Below are positions 45,058 to 54,073 of a stretch of 58,238 nt of DNA, piece by piece (the first letter of the stretch is position 1; each line of letters begins with the position of its first letter). Position numbers and translations under genes: made by a program. The stretch is from an uncultured Clostridia bacterium. GTDB taxonomy: Bacteria; Bacillota; Clostridia; Oscillospirales; Ruminococcaceae. Where the stretch lies: the NCBI GenBank assembly GCA_947168885.1, contig CAMVNQ010000020.1, positions 1 through 58,238 of the forward strand. Reading direction: 5' to 3'. The notes under the pieces are model-generated. The model was not told where the DNA came from and made no database searches. It worked only from the letters and a program-made list of their open reading frames with translations.

Positions 45058-45325
45058 AATCGTTATCCTTTCCTTATGATCGCTGATACTGCACAAATGC
45101 AAAACACGATCCTTTATTACTGCCATGCTTCTGCATAGCCGGTTTTGCAGGCTCGTTAATGCAGGATCACACACGGAATGTGACAGTGTTCACTGCACTG
45201 TCGGGCGCAGTTATGCACCTGTGCTTTGCCCGGCATGAAGAGCGCTGAGGGTTGCGGACCGTTCTCCGATGCGGCGTATGATTCGCGTCTCATAGCATTA
45301 TAGCATATCGGAACGGATATTTCAA
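45058..45325 (-). promoter_or_regulatory. Promoter and 230-base leader of the peptidase gene
   Basis: TTGAAA (45320-45325), 17 bp, TATAAT (45297-45302) on the minus strand. The leader is about 230 bases, long for a single gene, and contains several complementary segments (for example CGGGC with GCCCG). No known riboswitch consensus is recognised. Confidence 0.6.
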
Positions 45326-45505
45326 GTGAATACGATCAAAAGGTGCAAAAAACAATTCAATTATTACAATATTGTTTTTGAGATTCTTTATCATATGTAT
45401 CATCCGATCGTTATGTTCCGGAGGTTTATCCGATATCTATAGAATGTCTTTTTTCGAATCCAAGATCCTCGGTGTACTGCTTCAAAGCAGTGTCAAGGTC
45501 ATTGA

Positions 45506-45616
45506 CATACGGGCAGGGACTTTATGCGTAGAATGGAGTTGTCGGCTAATACCTTCTATCGCCGTGTGCGTGAGTATGAAGCGGAACACGGGATCGCAGA
45601 GCCGACCTCAGCTTGA
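45506..45616 (+). pseudogene. Recombinase/resolvase C-terminal tail remnant
   Basis: A frame between two TGA codons reads HTGRDFMRRMELSANTFYRR and on to VREYEAEHGI, resembling the C-terminal helix-turn-helix of serine resolvases. Everything upstream is missing. The rest of the interval 45,330-45,690 holds no gene I can support. Confidence 0.35.
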
Positions 45617-45692
45617 CAGCCCCCTCACACGAACGGAAACTCCCCTCAGAGCCGTCCGAGCCTGCGGAGCAGAAACTAACCGTCCGAAAAGC

Positions 45693-45725
45693 AAGAGGCT
45701 CAGGAAGCAATATCCTGAGCCTCTT
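45693..45725. terminator. Terminator behind the hydrolase gene
   Basis: A perfect 13-bp stem (AAGAGGCTCAGGA/TCCTGAGCCTCTT) with a 7-base loop, 12 bases behind the hydrolase stop on the minus strand, followed there by GCTTTTC. Confidence 0.75.
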
Positions 45726-45736
45726 ACTGAATAGAT

Positions 45737-46711
45737 TCAATCATTTTTCTCAATATCCTGCCAATTTGAATTATGCAGTATCTCCGCATCATCACCGACA
45801 AAGACCTTGGATGCTTCCTCATCACCGCAGAGCTGATACAGCATCCAAGCGGTCATATACCCGTCGGAACGAACAAGCATATCCTCATGCTCCGCACCCG
45901 TTGCTCTTGCCCGAACCTTCTCAACATCATCAGAAATGCTGTTATAATTCGTGACAACTGCTTCGTGTGGGCATACGCCTGCAAAATTCTTTGTAATATC
46001 AGGAACATCTGCATCATCGGTTTTTCCTGTCCCCGAAGTCATAAAATACGGTATCATGACCTTGCTTACATCATAATCCCAGCCCATATTATGTGCAAGA
46101 AACGGATAAGCTGCACTGCCTGTGAATATCGTCTTATACAGCTTTCCATTATCGAAATTCGTAACTGCACATAACGCTCCGGCACCGCCTTGTGAATATC
46201 CCATGATACCGATATTATTTTTGTCTATCTTGCCGTACAATTCGCTGTCAGCACCGATATTCAGGATAAATTCAAGTGTTTCCGATGCTGTTTCGCCTGT
46301 GCCGGACTGCGGATCATCGTTACCAACCACAATAAATCCCCATGAAGCGATCCTGTCAAGTACAGCCATATAATTTCTTGCCCGTGTCCCGCTTGCATTA
46401 ACGGAAACGATCATCGGATATGTTTGATTGCTGTCAACAAGCTCCGCAGGATAAAACACCCTGATCGTGTCTATCTTGCTGTTATCACTCTTGAATTCAG
46501 TGCAGGCGGTCTCAAAGCTGCCCCTGGCGGAATATTTCTTTTCAAGCACTGCATCTGTTTTGAAGTCATCGAAATAATTATCATCGTACCACGGACGGCG
46601 TTCGTGTATCTTACCCTTGATGAAAAATATCAGCCCAACAGCGAAAAGGATAAGTAGAATGATACCGATGATTTTCAAAACCTTATGCCCTCGTTTCATT
46701 TCAGCTTTCAT
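45737..46711 (-). CDS. Membrane-anchored alpha/beta hydrolase
   Basis: About 324 residues from ATG 46711 with TGAGG upstream (ATG 46723 is also possible). A single membrane helix near the N-terminus (LKIIGIILLILFAVGLIFFI) should place the enzyme outside the cell. The nucleophile elbow is GYSQGG; the oxyanion region VSVNASGTRARNY and a late GAEHED (His) complete an alpha/beta-hydrolase plan, like chlorophyllase/dienelactone-type esterases. Substrate unknown. It overlaps the upstream reading frame slightly. Confidence 0.8.
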   Translation of the reverse strand: MKAEMKRGHKVLKIIGIILLILFAVGLIFFIKGKIHERRPWYDDNYFDDFKTDAVLEKKYSARGSFETACTEFKSDNSKIDTIRVFYPAELVDSNQTYPMIVSVNASGTRARNYMAVLDRIASWGFIVVGNDDPQSGTGETASETLEFILNIGADSELYGKIDKNNIGIMGYSQGGAGALCAVTNFDNGKLYKTIFTGSAAYPFLAHNMGWDYDVSKVMIPYFMTSGTGKTDDADVPDITKNFAGVCPHEAVVTNYNSISDDVEKVRARATGAEHEDMLVRSDGYMTAWMLYQLCGDEEASKVFVGDDAEILHNSNWQDIEKND

Positions 46712-46724
46712 TTTTGACCTCATC

Positions 46725-47252
46725 TCAGAATGTTTTATCGAGCAATTCCAGCCCGTAGGTCTTGACATCGCCGTTCACAACATCATATATCCACTCTCCG
46801 ACACTTCGATCGTTTCCGAGCTTGTCAAATACATTTGCAGATATGATTGTATGCTGGGTATTATGAGTGTCTGTATCTTCTCCGCAGCACCAGATATAAA
46901 TGCCCACATCGGGGATATTTGTCTGCAACCCGTTTACCATTTCTTTCAGATCACGCTGGAAGTTATCGCCAAGCTCTTTTGTCTTATCCATTTTTCCGCT
47001 GTCGATATATGACTGATACCGCATCAGCGTATCATCACGATAGGAGCAGTCAAAAAGTATTTTCACGCTGTCACCACGCTTTTTGTGGAGTGCGGTCAGA
47101 CTGTCAAGGACAAGGTTATTTGTGGTCAGTCTGTCTGATATTTCAGTCGGAGCTTTCCACAGGTTCACAGACGTTTCGTGCCAGCCGTCATAAAGCAGGC
47201 ACTCAGTGTCTGCATCAGCAATGTCATAATTGACGGTTCTATGATAGATATT
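46725..47252 (-). pseudogene. 5'-truncated hydrolase-associated protein fragment
   Basis: A coding-like frame (GTG at 47168 gives 147 residues) continues upstream without any ATG as far as the MCP terminator at 47276. The text there (VNYDIADADTECLLYDGWHE) still looks like protein. No family is recognised; IYIWCCGEDTDTHNTQHT and VGEWIYDVVNGD are its most marked parts. It is probably the C-terminal part of a longer gene lost by deletion. Confidence 0.45.
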
Positions 47253-47266
47253 CAGTACAGATTCTG

Positions 47267-47297
47267 AAAAAAACAGCGGACAGTTAAGTCTGTCCGC
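47267..47297 (-). terminator. Terminator of the FIST-MCP operon
   Basis: GCGGACAG/CTGTCCGC (47276-47283, 47290-47297) with a 6-base loop; the minus strand continues into TTTTTTT. Confidence 0.88.
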
Positions 47298-47320
47298 CGG
47301 ATCATCCTGCTGTATACAGT

Positions 47321-48241
47321 TCAGAAGCTTTTTACGATAGGCTCTATCTGCTCTGTCATATTGTCTATGTTCTCAAAAAGTACGCTTTTTGTGGTACCGA
47401 GCGCATTTGCACGTTCAATATGAGAGCTTACATTACGATACTGCTCACTAATACGTTCGAAAGCTCCGTTTACATCTGAAAGCTCGGTATTTGCATCGGC
47501 TGCCGCTTTTGTGATCTGATCCTGTACAGTATCGGCACCGCTTGCGGCTGTGTTGATGTTATCGAATGTGCTGTTTGCGGATTCGAGATCCTGCATATTC
47601 TTATCGAGTGCCTCAGTGGTTTTGGAGATACTGTCATTGAATTTTCCCGTATAGGCATTGACTTTATCAATGGCTTTCTCGACTTCCGAGACCATAAGCT
47701 TTATCTGTTCCGCAAGCTTCTTCACCTCGATCGCGACAACAGCGAAGCCTTTTCCGCCGTCTCCGGCTCTTGCAGCCTCGATTGACGCATTTATGGCAAG
47801 GATATTTGTCTGATCCGCGATACCGGTGATAGTCTTTGTATATTCCGCGATCTCCTTTACTGAAGTGACAAGACCGCTGAAAATATCGCTCATCTCGCTG
47901 AAATCGCTTTTCACGGCTTCCGAGCTTGCTTTAAGAGTTTCCATATGTGCCTGCGCGTCATCTACTGTAGAAGCAATGTCATTCTTTACATTCTCAAACT
48001 GAGTAGCGGAATTGCCGAGTGAGCTGAATACATCGCCGAAGTGCGACATCTTCTGTTTAAGTTCGTCGTCCATCTGAAGCACTCTATCGAAAGCATCCTG
48101 TATGCCCCGCAGTTCATCAAGTGAAGCGACTTCTTTCCGGGCAAGTTCCTTTTTTGAATCCTTAATGCTGTTTGAGATGCAGACGAGCGGATAATAATCC
48201 GGTTTTTCTGACTGTTTCTTATTTTTTCCGAAAGATATCAT
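47321..48241 (-). CDS. Soluble methyl-accepting chemotaxis-like signalling protein
   Basis: 306 residues with no membrane segment or periplasmic domain. The conserved hairpin tip is present: [20 protein letters not shown], followed by [22 protein letters not shown]. Both arms are long coiled coils. It follows the FIST-domain sensor by 14 bases, so the two probably form a cytoplasmic sensor pair; FIST plus MCP is a known pairing. No chemotaxis kinase gene is in the window. Confidence 0.85.
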   Translation of the reverse strand: MISFGKNKKQSEKPDYYPLVCISNSIKDSKKELARKEVASLDELRGIQDAFDRVLQMDDELKQKMSHFGDVFSSLGNSATQFENVKNDIASTVDDAQAHMETLKASSEAVKSDFSEMSDIFSGLVTSVKEIAEYTKTITGIADQTNILAINASIEAARAGDGGKGFAVVAIEVKKLAEQIKLMVSEVEKAIDKVNAYTGKFNDSISKTTEALDKNMQDLESANSTFDNINTAASGADTVQDQITKAAADANTELSDVNGAFERISEQYRNVSSHIERANALGTTKSVLFENIDNMTEQIEPIVKSF

Positions 48242-48255
48242 ATTTATATTCCGCC

Positions 48256-49308
48256 TTATCCGAATACTACACAGCTCATAGTCTGATTTATGAACTGGTC
48301 ATTATAATGTTCGCCGTTTCCGACGAATCCGCAGAAACTTCCGAGCTGGCTCATAGATTTGAGATAGTTTCCGAGGAAGTTATGCTCCTTGAAATAGAGA
48401 TATCTGAAAGCACAGTTTACCGCGAACACCCCTGAGATATTGCTGAAATCGGAACGGATCCTTGCGATGGTCTCTGCCGTGATCTCTGTGTGATCGCCGA
48501 TCTCGAGCAGGGAAAGGACATCAGAATCGTTGACCTGACGATAGCAGCAAAGTCCGTTCCCGGAAGGTTCTTTCAGTGAGATTATGCATATCTCATCGCC
48601 GGTTATCTTTCCGAACGGATTGGAAAAGGTCTGCTTTGAGATATCGCGCTCGTTTATGCCGAACTCGTTCATATATACTGTTTTTGCAGGCTTGCCGTTA
48701 AGTTCACCGATAAAATACTTGCTTCTGTCGGTGCCGCTCGCGATAAAGCGTCTGTTGTCCATAGGGCGGTACAGGTTTTCCTTGTATACTTTTACCTTGC
48801 CCGATTCATTCCTGATTATCGCATAAGCACAGGCATCCTGATATACGGTACCGTTCACGGATACCTTTCCGTCGAATGCAGTCCCGCCCATAAGGGAGAT
48901 CCCGGATTTTTTCAGCACCGTATTCATAGCTGCGATAGTCATAGCGTCATTGCCGGTGCAAAAGTCTATGCATACAGAGTTGTTGCTGTTAGCGCCGACT
49001 TTGTGGACGTTTTTGTCAAATTCACCGATATCTTTCATAGGCATAGTCGAAACCGATCTCAGTATACCCGCAGCAGCCCTTACTCCGGACAATGCAACTA
49101 TCCCTACTCCGCCTTCACGAAGCGTGCTGCTGTAGAAATGACCGGTGGTGCCGATGCTCGGAATGTCAGGATATCTGGCTTGAAGTTCCGCAACGTGCTT
49201 TTCAAACATATCGCCGTTGGAGATCATTATTATAAGATTTGCAGATGATAAACTGCCAAGAATCGACTTAAGATCGCCGTTATCACTTTTGTAGAAAGTT
49301 TGTTTCAA
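48256..49308 (-). CDS. FIST-domain sensory protein
   Basis: 350 residues, TTG start behind AAAGGA. The N-terminal FIST part ([15 protein letters not shown]..., [25 protein letters not shown]) and the C-terminal FIST_C part ([32 protein letters not shown]) are both present. FIST domains bind small ligands such as amino acids. It feeds the soluble MCP-like protein behind it. Confidence 0.85.
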   Translation of the reverse strand: MKQTFYKSDNGDLKSILGSLSSANLIIMISNGDMFEKHVAELQARYPDIPSIGTTGHFYSSTLREGGVGIVALSGVRAAAGILRSVSTMPMKDIGEFDKNVHKVGANSNNSVCIDFCTGNDAMTIAAMNTVLKKSGISLMGGTAFDGKVSVNGTVYQDACAYAIIRNESGKVKVYKENLYRPMDNRRFIASGTDRSKYFIGELNGKPAKTVYMNEFGINERDISKQTFSNPFGKITGDEICIISLKEPSGNGLCCYRQVNDSDVLSLLEIGDHTEITAETIARIRSDFSNISGVFAVNCAFRYLYFKEHNFLGNYLKSMSQLGSFCGFVGNGEHYNDQFINQTMSCVVFG

Positions 49309-49361
49309 TATAATACAATCCTTTTCGTTATAATCGATATGTCTCTCAAAGACATCAATTG

Positions 49362-49390
49362 ATTATATCATATATATTTTATTTTTTCAA
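49362..49390 (-). promoter_or_regulatory. Promoter of the FIST-MCP operon
   Basis: TTGAAA (49385-49390), 17 bp, TATAAT (49362-49367) on the minus strand. Confidence 0.8.
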
Positions 49391-49457
49391 GTAGTTACAC
49401 GAAATTTTAACAAAAAACCGGAAATTTTAGTATAAAATGCCGGAAGCGGTGATTTGC

Positions 49458-49487
49458 TTGACAGAAATGGCGGAATGGTGATATAAT
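49458..49487 (+). promoter_or_regulatory. Plus-strand promoter with no ORF behind it
   Basis: TTGACA (49458-49463), 18 bp, TATAAT (49482-49487). No + strand gene lies downstream; the transcript would run into the structured stretch 49494-49669. Confidence 0.65.
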
Positions 49488-49493
49488 AATAAT

Positions 49494-49669
49494 ATCCGGC
49501 GGACCGGAACAAGAGCTGTAGATATCCGCACTGTTTCGGAAAGTACTTCTCGCCTGCTATATGCTATCCCAATAGGGTATCTGCTGATTTCGGCGCGCGC
49601 CATAACGCTGAAATGAACTTGTGTGAAACGGTTTACAGGTGCGCCAATAGTCTACGGTTTATTGGCGCA
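49494..49669 (+). ncRNA. Candidate small non-coding RNA
   Basis: About 176 bases behind a consensus promoter. It contains ATTTCGGCG/CGCTGAAAT (9 bp, one GU) and ends with an 11-bp perfect stem (49638-49648 with 49659-49669). No U-run follows. It matches no RNA family I can name; 6S-like or antisense roles cannot be judged. It fills the 490-base gene-free gap. Confidence 0.4.
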
Positions 49670-49802
49670 CTATCATGTTAGTCATAACCTGCTTTCTATA
49701 ATTCTTCTCAAAGATATGCTCAAATTTCACCGTTACATAGGGTTCGGGGATAACGAACATTTCTTTGCTGCTGTGCCGCATGGCTTCCGCATATCTTAAA
49801 GA

Positions 49803-50663
49803 TTATACTTTCCAACGGTTCAGACCCTTGACAAATTCGGGTGAACCATGGTCAACGATCTCGCTGTGACCAAGGTCAAGCTCTGCGATCTTCTGCATAT
49901 CCTCATCGGTAAGTGTGAAGTCCCAGATGTCGATATTCTGTTCCATACGCTCCACATGAACGGACTTCGGCAGAATTGAAACACCACGCTGCGTGTTCCA
50001 TTTGAGGGCTATCTGAGCGGCGGTCTTTTCGTACTTTGCACCTATCTCGGAGAGAACAGGGTGAGAGAAGATGCCGTGCTTGCCCTCTGCAAGCGGCCCC
50101 CAAGCCTGGGGTGCGATACCGTATTCCTTCATTGTCGCAAGGGCATTTTCCTGCTGGAAGAACGGGTGCAGCTCTACCTGATTGACCGCAGGAATGATCT
50201 CCACATTCTCACAGAGATTTGCGAGTATAGCAGGATAGAAATTGGAAACGCCGATCGCCTTGACAAGTCCTTCCTTGTAGGCTTTTGTGATGCCTCTGTA
50301 CGCTGCGAAATAGTCGCCTATAGGCTGGTGCAGGAGAATGAGGTCAACATAGTCAAGTCCCAGCTTTGCAAGAGAGGTCTTTACAGACTCATAAGCGGAA
50401 TCCTCAGTTTTCATGTTGGACACCCACACTTTAGTAGTGATAAAAAGCTCCTCACGCTTTACGTTACCGTCAGCAATCGCACGGTTGACAGCCTTGCCGA
50501 CAGCCTCCTCGTTCATGTAAGCCTGTGCTGTGTCGATCAGACGGTAGCCTGTCTTGATCGCATCGAAGACTGCCTGCTCGCATACGGCAGGATCGGGCAC
50601 CTGAAATACGCCGAAGCCCTCCAGCGGCATTTTTGCTCCTGTGTTCAGTGTTACGAATTCCAT
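49803..50663 (-). CDS. Aldo/keto reductase (module 1)
   Basis: 286 residues from ATG 50663, eight bases behind AAGGAGG. AKR5-type layout: GYRLIDTAQAYMNEEAVG supplies the catalytic Asp and Tyr, TTKVWV the Lys and LLHQPIGDY the His. Cofactor-binding LPKSVHVERMEQN near the C-terminus. It should reduce carbonyl compounds with NADPH. It follows the flavodoxin gene and shares its operator-controlled promoter. Confidence 0.92.
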   Translation of the reverse strand: MEFVTLNTGAKMPLEGFGVFQVPDPAVCEQAVFDAIKTGYRLIDTAQAYMNEEAVGKAVNRAIADGNVKREELFITTKVWVSNMKTEDSAYESVKTSLAKLGLDYVDLILLHQPIGDYFAAYRGITKAYKEGLVKAIGVSNFYPAILANLCENVEIIPAVNQVELHPFFQQENALATMKEYGIAPQAWGPLAEGKHGIFSHPVLSEIGAKYEKTAAQIALKWNTQRGVSILPKSVHVERMEQNIDIWDFTLTDEDMQKIAELDLGHSEIVDHGSPEFVKGLNRWKV

Positions 50664-50687
50664 AATCATATCCTCCTTAAATATATA

Positions 50688-51176
50688 TTATATGTTCAGA
50701 CTTTTCAGCCATTTTTCGACCTGTTTTGCTGCACCTGTTTCCGCTGTTTTCATTTCAACAGGCAGACCGTTCATCACAACGGTCGCATTCGGTTCAAGCT
50801 CACGAATGGTATCATAAGTACCGCCGTCGTGAGAACCCATGTGCGTATTGAACGGAATGATCGTCTTTCCGCTGAAATCGTACTTGTCAAACAGCGTGTA
50901 AATGATCATCGGGAAGGTGTACCACCACATGGGATAGCCGATGAAAATGGTATCATAGTCAGCGATATTGATGTTGTTCTTGCTCGCAGGGCGCATATCC
51001 TCGTCGTGTTCCTTCTTTGCATAAGCGGCAAGTGCATTGTAGTTATCACGGTTGCTGTCATAGGGTGTTTCGGGAATGATCTCTGTCAGGTCTGCGCCCG
51101 TCTGCCTTGCGATCTCCTCAGCGACTTTCTTTGCTGTGCCGTAAACCGAGAAGTAAAGTACCAGCTTCTTGCTCAT
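50688..51176 (-). CDS. Flavodoxin (module 1)
   Basis: 162 residues. It is a flavodoxin of the FMN-dependent NAD(P)H oxidoreductase-like kind: LVLYFSVYGTAKKVAEEIA (phosphate loop) and FIGYPMWWYTFPMIIYTLFD, then IIPFNTHMGSHDGGT. Cytoplasmic electron carrier or small reductase. Starts behind GGAGGT. The second and third modules carry related proteins. Confidence 0.9.
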   Translation of the reverse strand: MSKKLVLYFSVYGTAKKVAEEIARQTGADLTEIIPETPYDSNRDNYNALAAYAKKEHDEDMRPASKNNINIADYDTIFIGYPMWWYTFPMIIYTLFDKYDFSGKTIIPFNTHMGSHDGGTYDTIRELEPNATVVMNGLPVEMKTAETGAAKQVEKWLKSLNI

Positions 51177-51209
51177 GTGGGATACCTCCTTATGTGTTTC
51201 TGTATCACT

Positions 51210-51275
51210 ATTATAACATGACCGGGACCGTTTGTGAAGTTCCGATCAGTTATCACCTGTAAACCTTTGGGTTAT
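51210..51275 (-). promoter_or_regulatory. LysR-type operator and promoter, module 1
   Basis: TATAAT (51210-51215), 17 bp, TTCACA (51233-51238), ten bases, then a 27-bp operator (51249-51275) that begins ATAACCCAAAGGTT on the transcribed strand and ends GGTGATAAC. The same layout occurs at 53082 and 56282. The operator touches the stop codon of the neighbouring reductase gene. Confidence 0.75.
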
Positions 51276-52276
51276 CACTTCTTCACGACCTTCGCTCCTC
51301 CGAACACATCGGACATCTCCATATCAATCAGTGCCTTGTCGATCTCAGCGATCTCCTGTGTGGTCAGCACCACATTGGCAGCACCAAGGTTTTCTGTCAG
51401 GCGGCCAATCTTTCTTGTTCCGGGGATCGGCACGATATAGGGCTTTTGGCAAATCAGCCACGCAAGGGATATTTGTGCAGAAGTAGCATTTTTATCTTCT
51501 GCATATCGCTGTATCAGCGAGAATAAAGCTCTGTTTTTCTCATAAGAATCCACCTGAAACTGCGGCATTGTCTTGCGGTAATCGCCCTGCTCGCTGAATG
51601 TGCTGTTCTGCGAATATGCACCCGACAGCAGACCGTTTGCAAGGGGCGAAAACGCCACAAATCCGATCTGCAATTCCTCCAGTACGGGAAAAAGTGCTTC
51701 ATAACCCCGGTACATCATATGATAGCGGTTCTGAATTGCTGTCACGGGGCAGACCGCATTGGCACGGCGGATAATCTCCTCATTCACCTCGGACAGTCCC
51801 CAATGGGTGATCTTGCCCTCTCGGATCAGGTCAGCCATGACACCTGCGACCTCCTCAACAGGCACATCGGGATCCTGCCTGTGCTGATAATAGAGGTCGA
51901 TATGGTCGGTCTGTAAACGGCGCAGACTTCCCTCAACTGACTTGCGTATCTGCTCCGGTCGGGAATCGGGTATCACAGGCTTGTTGACAGTCGGTGCAGA
52001 CACATCGAACTTCACACCAAATTTTGTCGCAAGCACGATCTTGTTGCGGTACGGCTTCAATATTTCACCGAGCATTTCCTCGTTGTGGTGCGGACAGTCA
52101 GGCTCTCCGTAGACCTCCGCTTTGTCACAGAACGTGCAGCCCTTTTCGATCGCTGTTTCGATGAGCTTTTTCGCTTCATCGGGCGTACACTGGTTACCGT
52201 AAGCGTGGCTCATTCCCATACAGCCGAGACCAATTGCACTGACTTCCAGATCTTTACCGATGATTCTTTGATTCAT
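51275..52276 (-). CDS. Aldo/keto reductase (module 2)
   Basis: 333 residues, AKR family of the YhdN/general-stress type. VSAIGLGCMGMSHAYG at the start, Asp and Tyr in FCDKAEVYG, Lys in LATKFG, His in YYQHRQDP. Cofactor motif PIPGTRKIGRLTENLGA. Longer and clearly different from the reductases of modules 1 and 3, so it is not a recent copy. It lies 24 bases behind the flavodoxin-like lipoprotein gene and is probably cotranscribed. Confidence 0.92.
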   Translation of the reverse strand: MNQRIIGKDLEVSAIGLGCMGMSHAYGNQCTPDEAKKLIETAIEKGCTFCDKAEVYGEPDCPHHNEEMLGEILKPYRNKIVLATKFGVKFDVSAPTVNKPVIPDSRPEQIRKSVEGSLRRLQTDHIDLYYQHRQDPDVPVEEVAGVMADLIREGKITHWGLSEVNEEIIRRANAVCPVTAIQNRYHMMYRGYEALFPVLEELQIGFVAFSPLANGLLSGAYSQNSTFSEQGDYRKTMPQFQVDSYEKNRALFSLIQRYAEDKNATSAQISLAWLICQKPYIVPIPGTRKIGRLTENLGAANVVLTTQEIAEIDKALIDMEMSDVFGGAKVVKK

Positions 52277-52300
52277 AACGATTCCTCTCTTCCTGTTGTT

Positions 52301-53047
52301 TCAGTTTAATTCGTGTTTTTCCGCCCAGGCGGTCACATCGTCCTCAGCGGTCGTGACTCTGTTCGCAGCGACCGTGAAGCCGTCATCAATGACCTTTACA
52401 TCGGGTTCAAGCTCCCTGATCGTTGCAGGAGAGCCTGTCAGATAACTTCCTGCGTGCGTGGAGCAAGGAATGATCGTCTTTCCTGCGAGATCGTATTCGT
52501 TAAAGAAGCTGTAAACAGCCTGCGGCATGGTGTACCACCAATCTGGGAACACCACAATGATCGTGCTGTACTGATCGAGGTTCTCAATATGCGAAGTCAG
52601 TGCCGGCAATACATCGTTGTCCTGCTCGTCCTTTGCATAATCCGCAAGATCGTTATATTCCAGCGGATAATCGACTTCCGTGCGGATAGAGAACAGGTCG
52701 GAGCGAGTATGATTGTGGATCATGTTCGCAAGAACCTCCGCAGCACCCATATTCTCACCATTCCATGTGGTCAGTGTTGCAGAGGAAATTGCATCAACGC
52801 CGCTGTTTTCCGCCGGGGTGAAATAAGCGATGAGAATATCATTTTTCTGCTCCCGATTCTGGAGGTCAAGTCCTGTTGCCCATGACTGCACTGATTCCTT
52901 TTCTTGTTCTGATACTGCCGTAGTCGTTTCTGTTTTTGTCGCTTGTGTTGTTTCAGCTTTTGAACCTGTTGTTACCTGACTTCCGCAGCCTGTGAGCAGT
53001 ACTGCGATCATCAGGAATGGAATCATGATTTTTATTGTATGTTTCAT
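52301..53047 (-). CDS. Flavodoxin-like lipoprotein (module 2)
   Basis: 248 residues from ATG 53047, eight bases behind GGAGG. A lipoprotein signal (IPFLMIAVLLTGC) and a Thr/Glu-rich linker precede a flavodoxin domain (ILIAYFTPAENSG; VVFPDWWYTMPQAVYSFFNEYD; IIPCSTHAGSYLTG). It should carry FMN outside the membrane. A flavodoxin as a lipoprotein is uncommon but known in clostridia. Behind operator copy 2. Confidence 0.9.
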   Translation of the reverse strand: MKHTIKIMIPFLMIAVLLTGCGSQVTTGSKAETTQATKTETTTAVSEQEKESVQSWATGLDLQNREQKNDILIAYFTPAENSGVDAISSATLTTWNGENMGAAEVLANMIHNHTRSDLFSIRTEVDYPLEYNDLADYAKDEQDNDVLPALTSHIENLDQYSTIIVVFPDWWYTMPQAVYSFFNEYDLAGKTIIPCSTHAGSYLTGSPATIRELEPDVKVIDDGFTVAANRVTTAEDDVTAWAEKHELN

Positions 53048-53081
53048 AAGCAATACCTCCGTTTCGGTTTTCTTTACCTAT

Positions 53082-53147
53082 ATTATAGCAAAACGGAGAC
53101 CTCATGAGAAGTCTCCGTTTGTTATGACCTATTAACCTTTGGGTTAT
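53082..53147 (-). promoter_or_regulatory. LysR-type operator and promoter, module 2
   Basis: TATAAT (53082-53087), 17 bp, TTCTCA (53105-53110), ten bases, then the 27-bp operator 53121-53147 (ATAACCCAAAGGTT...GGTCATAAC on the transcribed strand). The -35 box lies inside the loop of the LysR terminator. Confidence 0.78.
53091..53120 (-). terminator. Terminator of the LysR gene
   Basis: AAACGGAGAC/GTCTCCGTTT, 10-bp perfect stem and a 10-base loop, followed by TTTTGC on the minus strand. Confidence 0.75.
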
Positions 53148-54037
53148 TACTTATTCAGCTTTTTCACCGCATTCAGGAACCGCTTCACGGTCTTGCTCGG
53201 TTTCGGTGCATGAAGCAGACCGAAGGGCATGGAATAGTCCCAGTCCACTGGCAGCGTTTTCAGCCGCGGGTGGACATTCGACCACATATCAATACACATC
53301 AGGGCATGATCGCTGTTCTCGCAATCGTTGAACACCGAGAGATTGATGAAATCAAATGTCACGATGTTGATCTCAGGGTGTTCTTCCGTGAGCCATTTGC
53401 GAAGCCTGTCCGTTTCCTCGTTCCAGCCCTCACGGATCAGCATGATCGACCTGCCGTGCAGGTCTTCCACAGTCAGCCTGTCTTTTTTCGCAAGAGGATC
53501 ATAGACCGATACTGCACAGCGCATAGGTACATCTGATACGAACTGCGCCGCACACTGCCAGTTTTTCAGTGCCCGTTCATCATAAACTCCGCACACGATG
53601 TCAATGTTCTTTCCCATGTTTTTGAGTATCTCTCTTGCGTTTTCGGGCGTGTTCTCAAAGGGGACAAGCTGAAATTTGATGTCGGGGATCTCCTCTCTGA
53701 TCTTTGTCCACATATCCACAATGGTCTGTCCGGGTGTCATGGTCGATGTACCGATACGAAGCACAGAGGGTTGTGTGTCATCGGCTTTCTTCGCCCGCTC
53801 CACCGATTCACGGCAATAGGCGATGATATACCGCGCATCCTCATAGACCGACTGTCCTGCCTTTGTGAGCTGTAATCCTCTGTGCGTGCGTGTAAACAGG
53901 CGGACGCCGAGACTGTCTTCAAGCAGATTGATCTGCTTGATGACCGCAGGCGGCGAGATAAACAGTGCTTCCGCCGCTTTATTGAAGCTGCCGCTGTCTG
54001 CGACAACAATGAACGTGTCGAGCTGGTGGTTATACAT
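53147..54037 (-). CDS. LysR-type transcription regulator
   Basis: 296 residues. The N-terminal winged helix-turn-helix (LDTFIVVADSGSFNKAAEAL, SPPAVIKQINLLEDSLGVRLF) is of the standard LysR type. The effector domain follows (LRIGTSTMTPGQTIVDMW to the end). It lies among the three reductase modules whose promoters share one operator and is their likely regulator. AGAAAGGA precedes the ATG. Confidence 0.93.
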   Translation of the reverse strand: MYNHQLDTFIVVADSGSFNKAAEALFISPPAVIKQINLLEDSLGVRLFTRTHRGLQLTKAGQSVYEDARYIIAYCRESVERAKKADDTQPSVLRIGTSTMTPGQTIVDMWTKIREEIPDIKFQLVPFENTPENAREILKNMGKNIDIVCGVYDERALKNWQCAAQFVSDVPMRCAVSVYDPLAKKDRLTVEDLHGRSIMLIREGWNEETDRLRKWLTEEHPEINIVTFDFINLSVFNDCENSDHALMCIDMWSNVHPRLKTLPVDWDYSMPFGLLHAPKPSKTVKRFLNAVKKLNK

Positions 54038-54073
54038 GAGGTTTTCCTTTCTAAGATAAATCAGAATATTCTT

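Noticed and set aside
50061-51221. 386-codon + strand frame across the reductase and flavodoxin genes
   Set aside because: Spans two real genes in antisense and their intergenic region.
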